A DNA stretch of 64,000 nt from NCBI GenBank assembly GCA_021801235.1, contig JAJYYG010000147.1, positions 1 through 64,000 on the forward strand, in the 5' to 3' direction. The position numbers and the translations under genes are program-made. The stretch is from Actinomycetes bacterium. Lineage in GTDB: Bacteria; Actinomycetota; Acidimicrobiia; Acidimicrobiales; RAAP-2. The notes under the pieces are model-generated. The model was not told where the DNA came from and did no database searches. It was given only the letters and a program-made list of their open reading frames with translations. This document shows positions 1 to 9,386 of the stretch, piece after piece; within the stretch, counting starts at the first letter, position 1, and each line of letters opens with the position of its first letter.

Positions 1-1
1 T

Positions 2-334
2 CACGGCTCGACCGGCTCGCTCCACCTGAACCAGCCGATCGTCGGCATGGCGGCCACCCCCGACGGCGGCGGGTACTGGCTGGTGGCGGCCGACGGCGGC
101 ATCTTCTCCTTCGGTTCCGTGTCGCCCTACTTCATGGTCGCCACCTCGGTCGACGGCACCTATCGCCTGGTCATTCCTCCCGGACGGTACACGGTGACCA
201 TCACCGCGGAGATCGGAGGCCAATCGATCAAGGGGACCGCCCAGTTCATCGTCGCTCCCGGGACCGCCTATGACGTCAGCGCCACCGTGACCTCCTCGGG
301 ATTCTTCGTGTTCGCTCCCTTCACGAGCTACTAG
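2..334 (+). CDS. C-terminal part of a secreted/surface protein: [16 protein letters not shown] repeat followed by a carboxypeptidase-regulatory-like (CnaB-type) beta domain; 5' end outside window
   Basis: Frame is open from base 2 ([39 protein letters not shown]...) to TAG at 334; [17 protein letters not shown] motif. Confidence 0.7.
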   Translation, partial: HGSTGSLHLNQPIVGMAATPDGGGYWLVAADGGIFSFGSVSPYFMVATSVDGTYRLVIPPGRYTVTITAEIGGQSIKGTAQFIVAPGTAYDVSATVTSSGFFVFAPFTSY

Positions 335-347
335 CGGAGCCGACGCA

Positions 348-1625
348 GTGGACGTCAACCTGACCGTCGTCTCCTATGCGGTGGCGGCCGTGGTGCTCTA
401 CTACATCGTCCTCTTCGTCGTCTCTCTGATCCACCTCGAGCGGGTGCCGTCCGTCCCGGCCGGCGCTGCCCCCTTCATCGTGGTGATGATCCCGGCTCGC
501 AACGAGGAGGAGGTCATCGGGCCCACCGTGCGGTCGGTCCTGGCGCTGCCTTACGACCAGTTCGCGGTGCTGGTGGTCAATGACGGCTCGACCGACCGGA
601 CCGGGGCGATCGCCCGTTCGATCTCCGACCCTCGGCTGGCGGTCATCGACCGTGACCCGGCGTCGGCGGGCAAGGGCAAGAGCGCAGTGCTGAACCACGG
701 GTTCCGTGTGGTCGAGGCGCTGACCCACGAAGGGCAACTGCTCCACGCCTGGGGCGCCGACCGGGTGGTGGTGGGGATCCTGGATGCCGACGGCCGGCTC
801 CAGACCAACACGCTGGAGACGGTGGCCGGGTACTTCGCCGACCCGGGCATCGCCTCGGTCCAGATCGGCGTACAGATCGGGAACGCCCGGGACAACATGC
901 TCTCCCGGCTCCAGGACATGGAGTTCGTGGCATTCACCTACTTCGTCCAGGTGGCGCGCCAGTGGCTCGGTTCCTCCGGGCTGGGGGGGAACGGCCAGTT
1001 CAACCGGCTCTCGGCCCTTCGGACGTTGGGACCCGCCCCCTGGGCACCTGCGAGCCTCACCGAGGACCTCGACATCGGCCTGCGGCTGATCCGGGCCGGC
1101 TGGCGGACCGCCTTCTGTGACCGCTGCTTCGTGTTCCAGCAGGGGTTGACCCGCTGGAAGCCCCTGATGCGGCAGCGGACCCGGTGGATCCAGGGCCACT
1201 ACCAGTGCTGGAAGCACATCCCCGGCCTCCTGGTGTCCCCGGCGCGCCTGCGCACCCGGATCGACCTGGTCGCCTACCTGATGATGGTGGTGACGGTGGT
1301 GGTGGTGTCGTTCGAGCTCCTGTGCACGCTCCTTGCGCTGGTGGGCGTCGTCACCGTGACGAACGGCTTTCTTGGGTTCCTCACCCCGCTGGGACGTCGC
1401 TACGCACAGGTCGTCTTCGCCCTGGCTCCGATCTCCGCCTTCCTGTTCACCTACCAGCGCCACAGTGCCGCCCGGCTGCGATGGTGGGAGCTTCCGGCGT
1501 TCGGTGCGGTGTTCACCGCCTACAGCTACGTCTGGATCGTGGCGACCCTGCGAGCCTGGACCCGGGTCGCCATCGGCCGATGGACGTGGGTCAAGACGCC
1601 GCACGCCGGTGCCGCGGTCGGGTAG
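348..1625 (+). CDS. Family 2 glycosyltransferase, membrane-associated
   Basis: PARNEEEVIGPTVRSVL, VVNDGSTDRTG, DADGRLQ, QRTRWIQGH motifs plus C-terminal TM segments. Confidence 0.9.
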   Translation: MDVNLTVVSYAVAAVVLYYIVLFVVSLIHLERVPSVPAGAAPFIVVMIPARNEEEVIGPTVRSVLALPYDQFAVLVVNDGSTDRTGAIARSISDPRLAVIDRDPASAGKGKSAVLNHGFRVVEALTHEGQLLHAWGADRVVVGILDADGRLQTNTLETVAGYFADPGIASVQIGVQIGNARDNMLSRLQDMEFVAFTYFVQVARQWLGSSGLGGNGQFNRLSALRTLGPAPWAPASLTEDLDIGLRLIRAGWRTAFCDRCFVFQQGLTRWKPLMRQRTRWIQGHYQCWKHIPGLLVSPARLRTRIDLVAYLMMVVTVVVVSFELLCTLLALVGVVTVTNGFLGFLTPLGRRYAQVVFALAPISAFLFTYQRHSAARLRWWELPAFGAVFTAYSYVWIVATLRAWTRVAIGRWTWVKTPHAGAAVG

Positions 1626-2781
1626 TCGGCTTGCCCGTCGGGTGCTGTTCGTCTTCGGCACCCGCCCGGAGGCGATCAAGCTCGCGCCGTTGATCCTCGC
1701 GCTCGGGGAGACCTCGGATCTCGTGCCGATCGTGGTGGTCACCGCGCAGCACCGTCAGATGCTCGATCAGGTGCTGGAGTTCTTCCGGATCGACCCCGAC
1801 CACGATCTCGACGTACACCGGCCGGGCCGGAGCCTGTCGGCCATCGCCGCGAGCACGCTCGACAGGCTGGACCCGGTCATCGAACAGTTGGTCCCGGACA
1901 TGCTGGTCGTGCAGGGTGACACCACGAGCACGTTGGCCGGGGCGCTGGCAGGGTTCCACCGCAGGGTTCCGGTCACCCATGTCGAGGCGGGACTGCGTTC
2001 CTTCGACCGGGCGGCTCCCTTTCCCGAGGAGGTGAACCGCCGTGCGGTGAGTCAACTCGCCGACCTCCATCTTGCCCCGACGCCGACCAGCGCCGCGAAC
2101 CTTGCAGCCGAAGGGATCTGCGGCGAGGATGTGGTCTGCACCGGCAACCTGGTGATCGACGCCCTCGACCGTGCGATCGCCACCGCCCAACCCCCTGAGG
2201 ACCACCGGCTCGCCGACCTCGCCGCCGATCCCCGCCGCCTCCTCCTGGTGACGGTGCACCGGCGCGAGTCGTGGGGTGCCCCACTCCGGAGCGTGGGGAG
2301 GGCCCTGGGCCGCCTGGCCCGGGAACGCTCCGATCTGGTGGTGGTCCTCCCGCTCCACCTGAACCCGCTGGTCCGCGAGGCGATCGCTCCGGAGGTGGCC
2401 GGTCTGGCGAACGTTCTCGTCGTCCCGCCGCTCGCCTACGGGTCGTTCGCCTGGCTGATCGACAGAGCGGACCTGGTGCTCACGGATTCCGGGGGAATCC
2501 AAGAGGAGGCACCCAGCCGGGGGACGCCCGTGCTGGTCCTGCGTGAGACGACCGAGAGACCCGAGGCGGTCACTGCTGGAACGGCGCGCCTGGTAGGTAC
2601 CGACGAGGATCGGATCGTGGATGCCGTCACCGGGCTCCTCGATCACGAGGACCAGTACCTGGCCATGGCGCGGGCGGTAAACCCGTTCGGGGACGGGAAC
2701 GCTGCCGCCCGATCGGTGGCGGCCATCCGTTGGCGGTTCGGGACCGGTTCCCGGCCCGAAGAGTTCGCACCGTCACGGTGA
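1609..2781 (+). CDS. wecB: UDP-N-acetylglucosamine 2-epimerase (non-hydrolysing); start 1609 or 1642
   Basis: VLFVFGTRPEAIKLAPLI, VQGDTTSTLAGALAGF, HVEAGLRS, PFPEEVNRR, DSGGIQEEAPS motifs. Confidence 0.9.
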   Translation: MPRSGSRLARRVLFVFGTRPEAIKLAPLILALGETSDLVPIVVVTAQHRQMLDQVLEFFRIDPDHDLDVHRPGRSLSAIAASTLDRLDPVIEQLVPDMLVVQGDTTSTLAGALAGFHRRVPVTHVEAGLRSFDRAAPFPEEVNRRAVSQLADLHLAPTPTSAANLAAEGICGEDVVCTGNLVIDALDRAIATAQPPEDHRLADLAADPRRLLLVTVHRRESWGAPLRSVGRALGRLARERSDLVVVLPLHLNPLVREAIAPEVAGLANVLVVPPLAYGSFAWLIDRADLVLTDSGGIQEEAPSRGTPVLVLRETTERPEAVTAGTARLVGTDEDRIVDAVTGLLDHEDQYLAMARAVNPFGDGNAAARSVAAIRWRFGTGSRPEEFAPSR

Positions 2782-2822
2782 CCTGCGTCCGCATCCAGCC
2801 CTACCGGGACCGGAACCACCGG

Positions 2823-3422
2823 TCAGGTCTCCGGCACCACCGGACGGAAGACGAACGGCTGGTCGGCGATCCGCACCAGGATGGACGCCACTGCCGGGCC
2901 GAGGGGCGCCAGCGCCGCGTCGAGCCGGGCCGGGTCCTCGAGGAGGGACTCGTCCAGCTGGCACGATCCCTCGTAGGACACCTCGATGGCGAACTCGGGA
3001 TCGGAGCCGTCGGCGGGCAGGACGTGCTCGATCGTGGTCGAGCCGCGCTGGACCGGCTCATCCCCGAGGACGGTCAGGTGGTCGGGGAGGAGGTCGAGGA
3101 ACGTGCTGGCCGCGGGGACCGTCTCGAGGCCCTGCACGCGGAACGCGATCTCGACCAGGAGCTCGGGCAGCTCGTCCGGCTCCTCCCCGATCGACCAGCT
3201 CCGGTAGGACGTCTGGCTCCAGGTGGGCCAGTCGAGACCGGTGTCGACCCGGATCCGTGCCGGTCGTTGCTCACCGGGCAGGCTGTAGGACGTCTCGAAG
3301 CTCACGTCGCCGAGGAACACGTCGACCTGAAACCGCTCCTCCACCGCCTGGCGCTGGAGCAGGGCTGCCTCGAACGAGCGGCGGTGGGAGGCGACGAGCT
3401 GGGTGAACACGTGGTCGAGCAT
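2823..3422 (-). CDS. Conserved hypothetical protein
   Basis: 199-aa ORF with plausible composition between genes; family not recognised. Confidence 0.6.
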   Translation of the reverse strand: MLDHVFTQLVASHRRSFEAALLQRQAVEERFQVDVFLGDVSFETSYSLPGEQRPARIRVDTGLDWPTWSQTSYRSWSIGEEPDELPELLVEIAFRVQGLETVPAASTFLDLLPDHLTVLGDEPVQRGSTTIEHVLPADGSDPEFAIEVSYEGSCQLDESLLEDPARLDAALAPLGPAVASILVRIADQPFVFRPVVPET

Positions 3423-3447
3423 GCGAGCCAGAGGCTACCGTTCTTCT

Positions 3448-4332
3448 GTGGACGACTCTCCCCGGACAGGTCACCCGAACCCGTGGACCGGACGGCGGGT
3501 GATCGCCTACGCGCACCAGGGCGGGGCCTGGGAGGGGCCCTCGTCGACCCTGTTCGCCATCCGCGGGGCCCTGGCCGCCGGAGCCAGCGGCATCGAGCTC
3601 GACGTGCACGCCACGGCGGACGGCGTCCTGGTGGTCTGCCACGACACGACGGTCGACCGCACGACGGACGGGACGGGCGCGATCGCTGACCTCACCCTTG
3701 CTGAGCTTCGGGCTCTCGACAACGCCTACGAGTGGGTGCCGGGCGCCGACGTCACCCCGGGCCTGGAGTCATCCGAGTACCCCTACCGGGGCCGGGCGCC
3801 GGGCGACCGCCAGTTCGGGATCGCCACCCTCGAAGAGGTGCTGGAGGAGTTCCCGGGGACGGTGCTCAACCTCGACATCAAGCAGACCGCTCCGGTCGTC
3901 GCACCCTACGAGGAGACGCTGGCCCGGCTGCTCCGGCGGTTCGGCCGCACCGACGACATCATCGTGGCATCCTTCCTCGACGCGGCGACCGACGCCTTCT
4001 CCGCCGTGGCGCCGGAGATCCCCACCTCGGCCGGCACCGCTGCGGTGGCCGCGTTCTACCAGGCGGTCGTGGCCGGCGACGAGCCGCCGCCGATGCGCCA
4101 CGTCGCCCTGCAGGTGCCGAGGAAGTTCGGCGAGCTGGTCGTGATCGACGAGCGGTTCGTCGAGGCCGCCCACCGGGCCGACCTGGCGGTCCACGTCTGG
4201 ACGATCGAGGAGGAGGCCGAGATGGAGCAGCTGTGCGACCTGGGCGTCGACGGGATCATCACCGACCGACCGACCGCACTGGTCGACGTCCTGCGGGGCC
4301 GGGGCACCCTCTGGTCACCCGAGGCCCGGTGA
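3448..4332 (+). CDS. Glycerophosphodiester phosphodiesterase family protein
   Basis: VIAYAHQGGAWEGPSST, GIELDVHATADGVLVVCHDTTVDRTTDGTG, VHVWTIEEEAEM motifs. Confidence 0.9.
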   Translation: MDDSPRTGHPNPWTGRRVIAYAHQGGAWEGPSSTLFAIRGALAAGASGIELDVHATADGVLVVCHDTTVDRTTDGTGAIADLTLAELRALDNAYEWVPGADVTPGLESSEYPYRGRAPGDRQFGIATLEEVLEEFPGTVLNLDIKQTAPVVAPYEETLARLLRRFGRTDDIIVASFLDAATDAFSAVAPEIPTSAGTAAVAAFYQAVVAGDEPPPMRHVALQVPRKFGELVVIDERFVEAAHRADLAVHVWTIEEEAEMEQLCDLGVDGIITDRPTALVDVLRGRGTLWSPEAR

Positions 4333-4474
4333 AGCACGGCTCCGTCGCCGTCGCGGCCCCGTGAAGCGCGGCACGGCCGCCGCCGGAGGCCCGAGGATGA
4401 GCGATCCGGTGCCCACGCGCTCTGTGGTCGCCCTCAGCCCGGGGACGAGCCACCGGTGGGTGGCCAGTCCGCGG

Positions 4475-4558
4475 TCAGCCCCGGCCGCAGTTCGGCTTCT
4501 TGCCGTGGTTGGCTTTCTTCTTCGCCCGGAGCTTGCGCTTGTTGGTTCGTTTCGACAC
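4475..4558 (-). CDS. bL37-like small ribosomal protein, 27 aa (VSKRTNKRKLRAKKKANHGKKPNCGRG)
   Basis: GTG start, TGA stop, upstream in-frame TAG; KANHGKKPN core resembles the KANHGKRPN tail of actinobacterial bL37; below ORF-track size cutoff. Confidence 0.8.
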   Translation of the reverse strand: MSKRTNKRKLRAKKKANHGKKPNCGRG

Positions 4559-4641
4559 AGTCCGGCAAGGCTAGTCGCGAACCGCCCACCACGGCCAACG
4601 GGCGCGGGCGCCGGACCCCGGCGGAGCCGGACGGGCGGAGG

Positions 4642-5028
4642 ATGACCCCGGGGGCGCCCCCGGGCGCGGGGGAAGGGCCGGCCGCCACGCCTCCGGCGGA
4701 GGTGGGCTGGTTGCTCCGCGACGGCGACGTGCTCGCCGCGGCGGAGGTGGCATCCACCCCGGCACTGCGGGCCAAGGGGCTGCTCGGGCGGAGCGCGTAC
4801 CAGGGGGCGATGGTGCTGCCCAAGGTGCGGGCGGTGCACACGTTCGGCATGCGGTTCGCCATCGACGTGGCGTTCTGCGACCGCGACCTGGTGGTGGTCG
4901 ACACCGCGACCATGCGACCGTGGCGGATCGGGCTGCCCAGGCGCCGGGCGCGGTCGGTGATCGAGGCCCAGGCGGGCGCCTTCGACCGGTGGGGCGTGCG
5001 CGTCGGGGACCATCTGGAGCTCCGGTGA
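4642..5028 (+). CDS. DUF192 family protein
   Basis: KGLLGRSAYQGAMVLPKVRAVHTFGMRFAIDVAFCD typical of DUF192; ATG with GGCGGAGG SD. Confidence 0.85.
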   Translation: MTPGAPPGAGEGPAATPPAEVGWLLRDGDVLAAAEVASTPALRAKGLLGRSAYQGAMVLPKVRAVHTFGMRFAIDVAFCDRDLVVVDTATMRPWRIGLPRRRARSVIEAQAGAFDRWGVRVGDHLELR

Positions 5029-5945
5029 CCCGTCCTCCGGCCGCGCCCGGACCCTCCGGGCCCCGGCCGGAGGCGATCCCGGCTCGGCCCGGCTCCCTGG
5101 TGCTGGTGGCGACGCCGATCGGCAACCTCGGGGACCTGTCGTCGCGGGCCCTCGCCACGCTGGCCGCAGCCGATGTCCTCTACTGCGAGGACACCCGCCA
5201 CTCGCGCAAGCTCCTCTCCCACGCGGGCATCTCCGGGGTTCCGCTCCGCTCCCTCCACGAGCACAACGAGGTCGACCGCATCCCCGGCATCGTCGAGGCG
5301 GTCAGGAGGGGCGACGTGGTGGCAGTGGTCAGCGACGCCGGCATGCCCGGCATCTCGGATCCCGGGAGCCGGGTGGTGGCCGCCGTCGCCGGCGCCGGGC
5401 TCACGGTGTCGGTGGTGCCCGGTCCCAGCGCGGCGGTGGCGGCGCTGGTGGTGAGCGGGTTCCCGACCGACCGCTTCTGCTTCGAGGGGTTCCTCCCCCG
5501 GACCGGGCGGGACCGCCGGTCCCGGCTCGGTGCGATCGCCGCCGAGCCGCGCACCGTGGTGCTGTTCGAGGCCCCCGGGCGGACGTCCGCCACCCTGGGT
5601 GATCTCGCCGCGGCCTGCGGGTCCGACCGGCCGGTGGCGGTCGTCCGCGAGCTGACCAAGCGCTACGAGCAGGTGTGGCGCGGCACACTGGCGGGAGCAG
5701 CGGAGTGGGCGGAGGCCTCCCCGGTGCGCGGAGAGGTCGTGGTGGTGCTCGCCGGAGCCCCGGCGGCGGTGGCCGGGGCGGTGGACGACGCCGTGCTCGA
5801 GGCGGCCCTGCGGACCCGCTTCGACCAGGGGGAGCGGACGAGGGGAGCGGTGGACGCGGTGGCGGCCGAGTTCGGGGTGGGACGACGACACGTCTACGAC
5901 CTGGCGGTGGCGCTCCTCCGGGTCCCTCCCTCCTCCGGTCCGTGA
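5025..5945 (+). CDS. rsmI: 16S rRNA (cytidine1402-2'-O)-methyltransferase
   Basis: GSLVLVATPIGNLGDLSSRAL, CEDTRHSRKLL, SDAGMPGISDPG; GTGA overlap with previous gene. Confidence 0.93.
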   Translation: MTRPPAAPGPSGPRPEAIPARPGSLVLVATPIGNLGDLSSRALATLAAADVLYCEDTRHSRKLLSHAGISGVPLRSLHEHNEVDRIPGIVEAVRRGDVVAVVSDAGMPGISDPGSRVVAAVAGAGLTVSVVPGPSAAVAALVVSGFPTDRFCFEGFLPRTGRDRRSRLGAIAAEPRTVVLFEAPGRTSATLGDLAAACGSDRPVAVVRELTKRYEQVWRGTLAGAAEWAEASPVRGEVVVVLAGAPAAVAGAVDDAVLEAALRTRFDQGERTRGAVDAVAAEFGVGRRHVYDLAVALLRVPPSSGP

Positions 5946-5998
5946 AGACCCGAACGGCCCGCCTCCGGAATGCGGACCGACCGCCCGGGGTTGACCTG

Positions 5999-6021
5999 CC
6001 TGTCCACGCAGCATGGACAGG
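5999..6021. other. Perfect hairpin, 8-bp arms, 7-nt loop (CCTGTCCA-cgcagca-TGGACAGG)
   Basis: Inverted repeat read directly, between rsmI and msrA; no T-tract. Confidence 0.6.
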
Positions 6022-6089
6022 GCTGGTGCGGCACCCCGGCCCCGACCTGCCTGTAGGACCCGACGACCGGAGAGCCGACGACCTGAGAG

Positions 6090-6638
6090 GTGGCCATGTT
6101 CGGACGCAGCGCCCTCGATACGACCCAGGACCCCGGGATCGAGCCGGACGATCTCCCGGAAGGACTCGATCGGGCGGCGTTCGCCGCCGGTTGCTTCTGG
6201 GGGGTGGAGGAGTTCTTCCGGGCGGTGCCCGGTGTGGTGGACGCCATCTCCGGGTACGAGGGCGGTGGTGTCGACCACCCGACCTACGAGCAGGTGTGCT
6301 CGGGCCGGACCGGGCACGCCGAGGCGGTGCTCGTCACCTTCGATCCGGCGATCGTGTCGTTCGAGGCCCTGCTCGGGGAGTTCTTCCGCCACCACGACCC
6401 CACCACCCCCAACCGGCAGGGCCCCGACCACGGCACCCAGTACCGTTCGGCGATCTTCACCCACGACGAGACCCAGGCGGCGGCGGCGCGCGCGGCCCTC
6501 GACGAGTACCAGGTGCGGTTCGACCGCCCGATCGTCACCGAGGTCACGCCGGCCACCACGTTCTGGCCGGCCGAGGCGTACCACCAGCGGTTCACCGAGC
6601 GCACGGGACGGGGCGGCTGTCACGTGGCCAACTGGTAG
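6090..6638 (+). CDS. msrA: Peptide-methionine (S)-S-oxide reductase
   Basis: AAGCFWGVEEFFRAVPGVVDAISGYEGG, GRTGHAEAVLVTFDP, QGPDHGTQYRSAIF. Confidence 0.95.
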   Translation: MAMFGRSALDTTQDPGIEPDDLPEGLDRAAFAAGCFWGVEEFFRAVPGVVDAISGYEGGGVDHPTYEQVCSGRTGHAEAVLVTFDPAIVSFEALLGEFFRHHDPTTPNRQGPDHGTQYRSAIFTHDETQAAAARAALDEYQVRFDRPIVTEVTPATTFWPAEAYHQRFTERTGRGGCHVANW

Positions 6639-6757
6639 CGGGTGGCGGTACGTGGGGCACCCGGTCGTCCCCGCAGGCGGCCGTCGCCGGCCCGACAGGG
6701 CCCTGATCGCAGCCGGCCGTCCGCCGACCTTCCTGCGGCTCGGTACGCTGGCCGGTA

Positions 6758-8263
6758 GTGCCCCGTTACTACATCACCACCCCGATCTACTACGTCAACG
6801 ACGCCCCGCACGTGGGCCACGCCTACGCGACGGTGAACGCGGACGCGCTGGCGCGGTGGCATCGTCTGGTCGGTGACGAGGTCTTCTTCCTCACCGGGAC
6901 CGACGAGCACGGGCAGAAGGTGGCCCGGGCGGCCGAGGAGAACGGGGTCTCCCCCGAGGCGTGGACCGACCGCCTGGCGCCCCGCTTCCAGGACGCGTGG
7001 CGCGACCTCGATATCTCCAACGACGATTTCATCCGGACCACCGAGCCCCGCCACCGGCGCGCCGTCCAGCACTTCCTCGGCCGGATCCACGACAACGGGT
7101 GGATCACCAAGGACACTTACCGCGGCCTCTACTGCGTCGCCTGCGAGCAGTACTACGCCGAGGACGAGCTGCTCGACGGCACCCTGTGCCCGGTCCACCG
7201 GCGCCCCGTCGAGCTGCTCGAGGAGGAGAACTACTTCTTCCGGCTGAGCGCCTTCGAGCAGCGGCTCATCGACTGGTACGACACCCACCCCGACGCCGTG
7301 GTGCCCGAGTCCAAGCGGAACGAGGCCCTGAGCTTCATCAAGGGCGGGCTGCGTGACATCTCCATCACCCGGACCTCGATCGCCTGGGGGGTCCCCGTCC
7401 CCTGGGACGAGGACCACGTGTTCTACGTCTGGTACGACGCCCTGGTGAACTACCTGACCGCCATCGGCTACGGGGAGGACCCGGATCGCTTCGCCGCCTG
7501 GTGGCCGGCGGTGCACCACCTGATCGGCAAGGAGATCATCCGGTTCCACTGTGTGTGGTGGCCGGCGATGTGCCTGGCCGCGGGCATCGACCCTCCCGCC
7601 CACATCCAGGTCCACGGCTGGCTTCTGGTGGGCGGCGAGAAGATGTCCAAGTCGAGCCTCAACCAGATCTCCCCGGGCTCTCTCACCGCCGAGTACGGCG
7701 TGGACCCGGTGCGGTACCACCTGCTGCGCGACACCCCGCTCGGCTCGGACGGGGACTTCTCGGCCGAGGGGATGACCGCCAGGTACAACGCCGACCTGGC
7801 GAACACCCTGGGCAACCTGGTCTCCCGGGTGGCCACCGTGGTGGGCTCCAAGTGCGAGGGGATCGGCCCTGCACCCGCCCCTGACAGCCGGCTGGCGGCG
7901 GTGGCGGCCGCCGCCGTCACCGAGGCGACGGCGGCGTGGAACGCCGGCCAACCCCACCTGGCGCTCGAGGCGACATGGCGGATCCTGCGCGAGACCAACG
8001 CGGAGCTCGAGGTGGCGGAGCCCTGGAAGGCCGACCCGGGGTCGGCCGTCGACGCGGTGCTCGGCAGCGCCCTCGAGGTGCTCCGGATCGTGGCGGTCCT
8101 CATCGTGGCGGCCGTGCCGGCGACGGCACGGGAGATCTGGCGGCGGATCGGCCTCGAGGGCTCTCCGGCCGATGTGGTGCTGCCCGGCGCGCTGGAGTGG
8201 GGGGGCTACCCGCCAGGGCGGCCGGTCGAAAAGGGCGAACCCTTGTTCCCGCGGCGCAAGTGA
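6758..8263 (+). CDS. metG: Methionyl-tRNA synthetase
   Basis: TPIYYVNDAPHVGHAYATVNAD and KMSKSSLNQ signature motifs. Confidence 0.97.
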   Translation: MPRYYITTPIYYVNDAPHVGHAYATVNADALARWHRLVGDEVFFLTGTDEHGQKVARAAEENGVSPEAWTDRLAPRFQDAWRDLDISNDDFIRTTEPRHRRAVQHFLGRIHDNGWITKDTYRGLYCVACEQYYAEDELLDGTLCPVHRRPVELLEEENYFFRLSAFEQRLIDWYDTHPDAVVPESKRNEALSFIKGGLRDISITRTSIAWGVPVPWDEDHVFYVWYDALVNYLTAIGYGEDPDRFAAWWPAVHHLIGKEIIRFHCVWWPAMCLAAGIDPPAHIQVHGWLLVGGEKMSKSSLNQISPGSLTAEYGVDPVRYHLLRDTPLGSDGDFSAEGMTARYNADLANTLGNLVSRVATVVGSKCEGIGPAPAPDSRLAAVAAAAVTEATAAWNAGQPHLALEATWRILRETNAELEVAEPWKADPGSAVDAVLGSALEVLRIVAVLIVAAVPATAREIWRRIGLEGSPADVVLPGALEWGGYPPGRPVEKGEPLFPRRK

Positions 8264-8296
8264 CCGGGTGGCCGGCCCGGGCCGGACGGGTGGGCA

Positions 8297-9223
8297 GTGG
8301 TGGCGGGTGAGCCGGAGGGAGGTCCCGCCGGGGAAGGCGGGCTCGGGCCGGTGGTCGAATGGTTCGACTCGCACTGCCACCTCCAGGGCCGTTACCTGAC
8401 GGGGGAGGACCGACGCGGCGGCTCGCCGGCGGAGCCCCCGGCTCCGGAGCGGGTGCTCGAAGGGGTGCTGGCACGGGCTTCGGAGGCAGGGGTGACCCGG
8501 CTGATCACCGTGGGCACCGACGCCGGCACTTCGGCGGAGGCGGTCGCACTGGCCCGGGCGATGGGCCGTGCCGACTCCCCGGCCAGTGCCGAGGGGGTCC
8601 GGATCTGGGCGACCATCGGGCTGCACCCCCACGACGCCGCCGCGGGCGTGGCGTCCCTCGATTCGCTGCTCGCAGCCGAGGTCGACCGGCCGCCATCGGA
8701 ATCGGAAACGGACCGGACGGTGGTCGGCATAGGGGAGTGCGGGCTCGATTACCACTACGACCATTCCCCGCGGGCCGCCCAACGCGAGGCGTTCGCCGTC
8801 CAGGTGGACCTGGCCCGTCGCCACGGCTTGGCCCTGGTGGTCCACACCCGCGAGGCCTGGGGGGACACCCTCGACATCCTCCGGTCGTCGGGGGCAAGTG
8901 ACCGGACGGTGATCCACTGCTTCACCGGTGGACCCGACGAGGCCCGCCGGTGCCTCGAGCTCGGGGCCACCCTCTCCTTCAGCGGGGTGGTGACCTTCAA
9001 GAACGCCGCGGACGTGCGAGAAGCGGCGGCGCTCTGCCCGCTCGACCGGCTGCTGGTGGAGACCGACTCGCCGTTCCTCGCTCCCGTGCCCCACCGCGGG
9101 TCGACCAACGAGCCCTCCCGGGTTCCCCTGGTGGGCGCGGCGGTCGCCGCCAGCCGGGGCATCGCCAGCACCGTGGTGGCCGAGGCCGCCACCCGCAACA
9201 CCTGCCGTGTGTTCGGCTTGTGA
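8297..9223 (+). CDS. tatD: TatD family metal-dependent hydrolase
   Basis: FDSHCHLQG, IGLHPHDA, GIGECGLDYHYD, VHTREAWGDT, HCFTGG, ETDSPFLAP motifs. Confidence 0.93.
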   Translation: MVAGEPEGGPAGEGGLGPVVEWFDSHCHLQGRYLTGEDRRGGSPAEPPAPERVLEGVLARASEAGVTRLITVGTDAGTSAEAVALARAMGRADSPASAEGVRIWATIGLHPHDAAAGVASLDSLLAAEVDRPPSESETDRTVVGIGECGLDYHYDHSPRAAQREAFAVQVDLARRHGLALVVHTREAWGDTLDILRSSGASDRTVIHCFTGGPDEARRCLELGATLSFSGVVTFKNAADVREAAALCPLDRLLVETDSPFLAPVPHRGSTNEPSRVPLVGAAVAASRGIASTVVAEAATRNTCRVFGL

Positions 9224-9386
9224 ACGCGCGCACGGGACGGGAGCGCCCGGCGCGCCACGACGCTCCGGGTTTGCCTCCGGGCCGTAACCCTGCCTAGCCT
9301 GGGACCACGGCCGCTGCTCACAGTGGTCGTTTTCATATATATCGGCTTGGAGGAGACGATGTATATGACGACACGTACAGTCCCCA

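Noticed and set aside
4434-6623. 729-aa minus-strand ORF over DUF192/rsmI/msrA
   Set aside because: Antisense artefact; the only minus-strand gene supported here is the 27-aa bL37-like ORF at 4475-4558, which is in a different frame.
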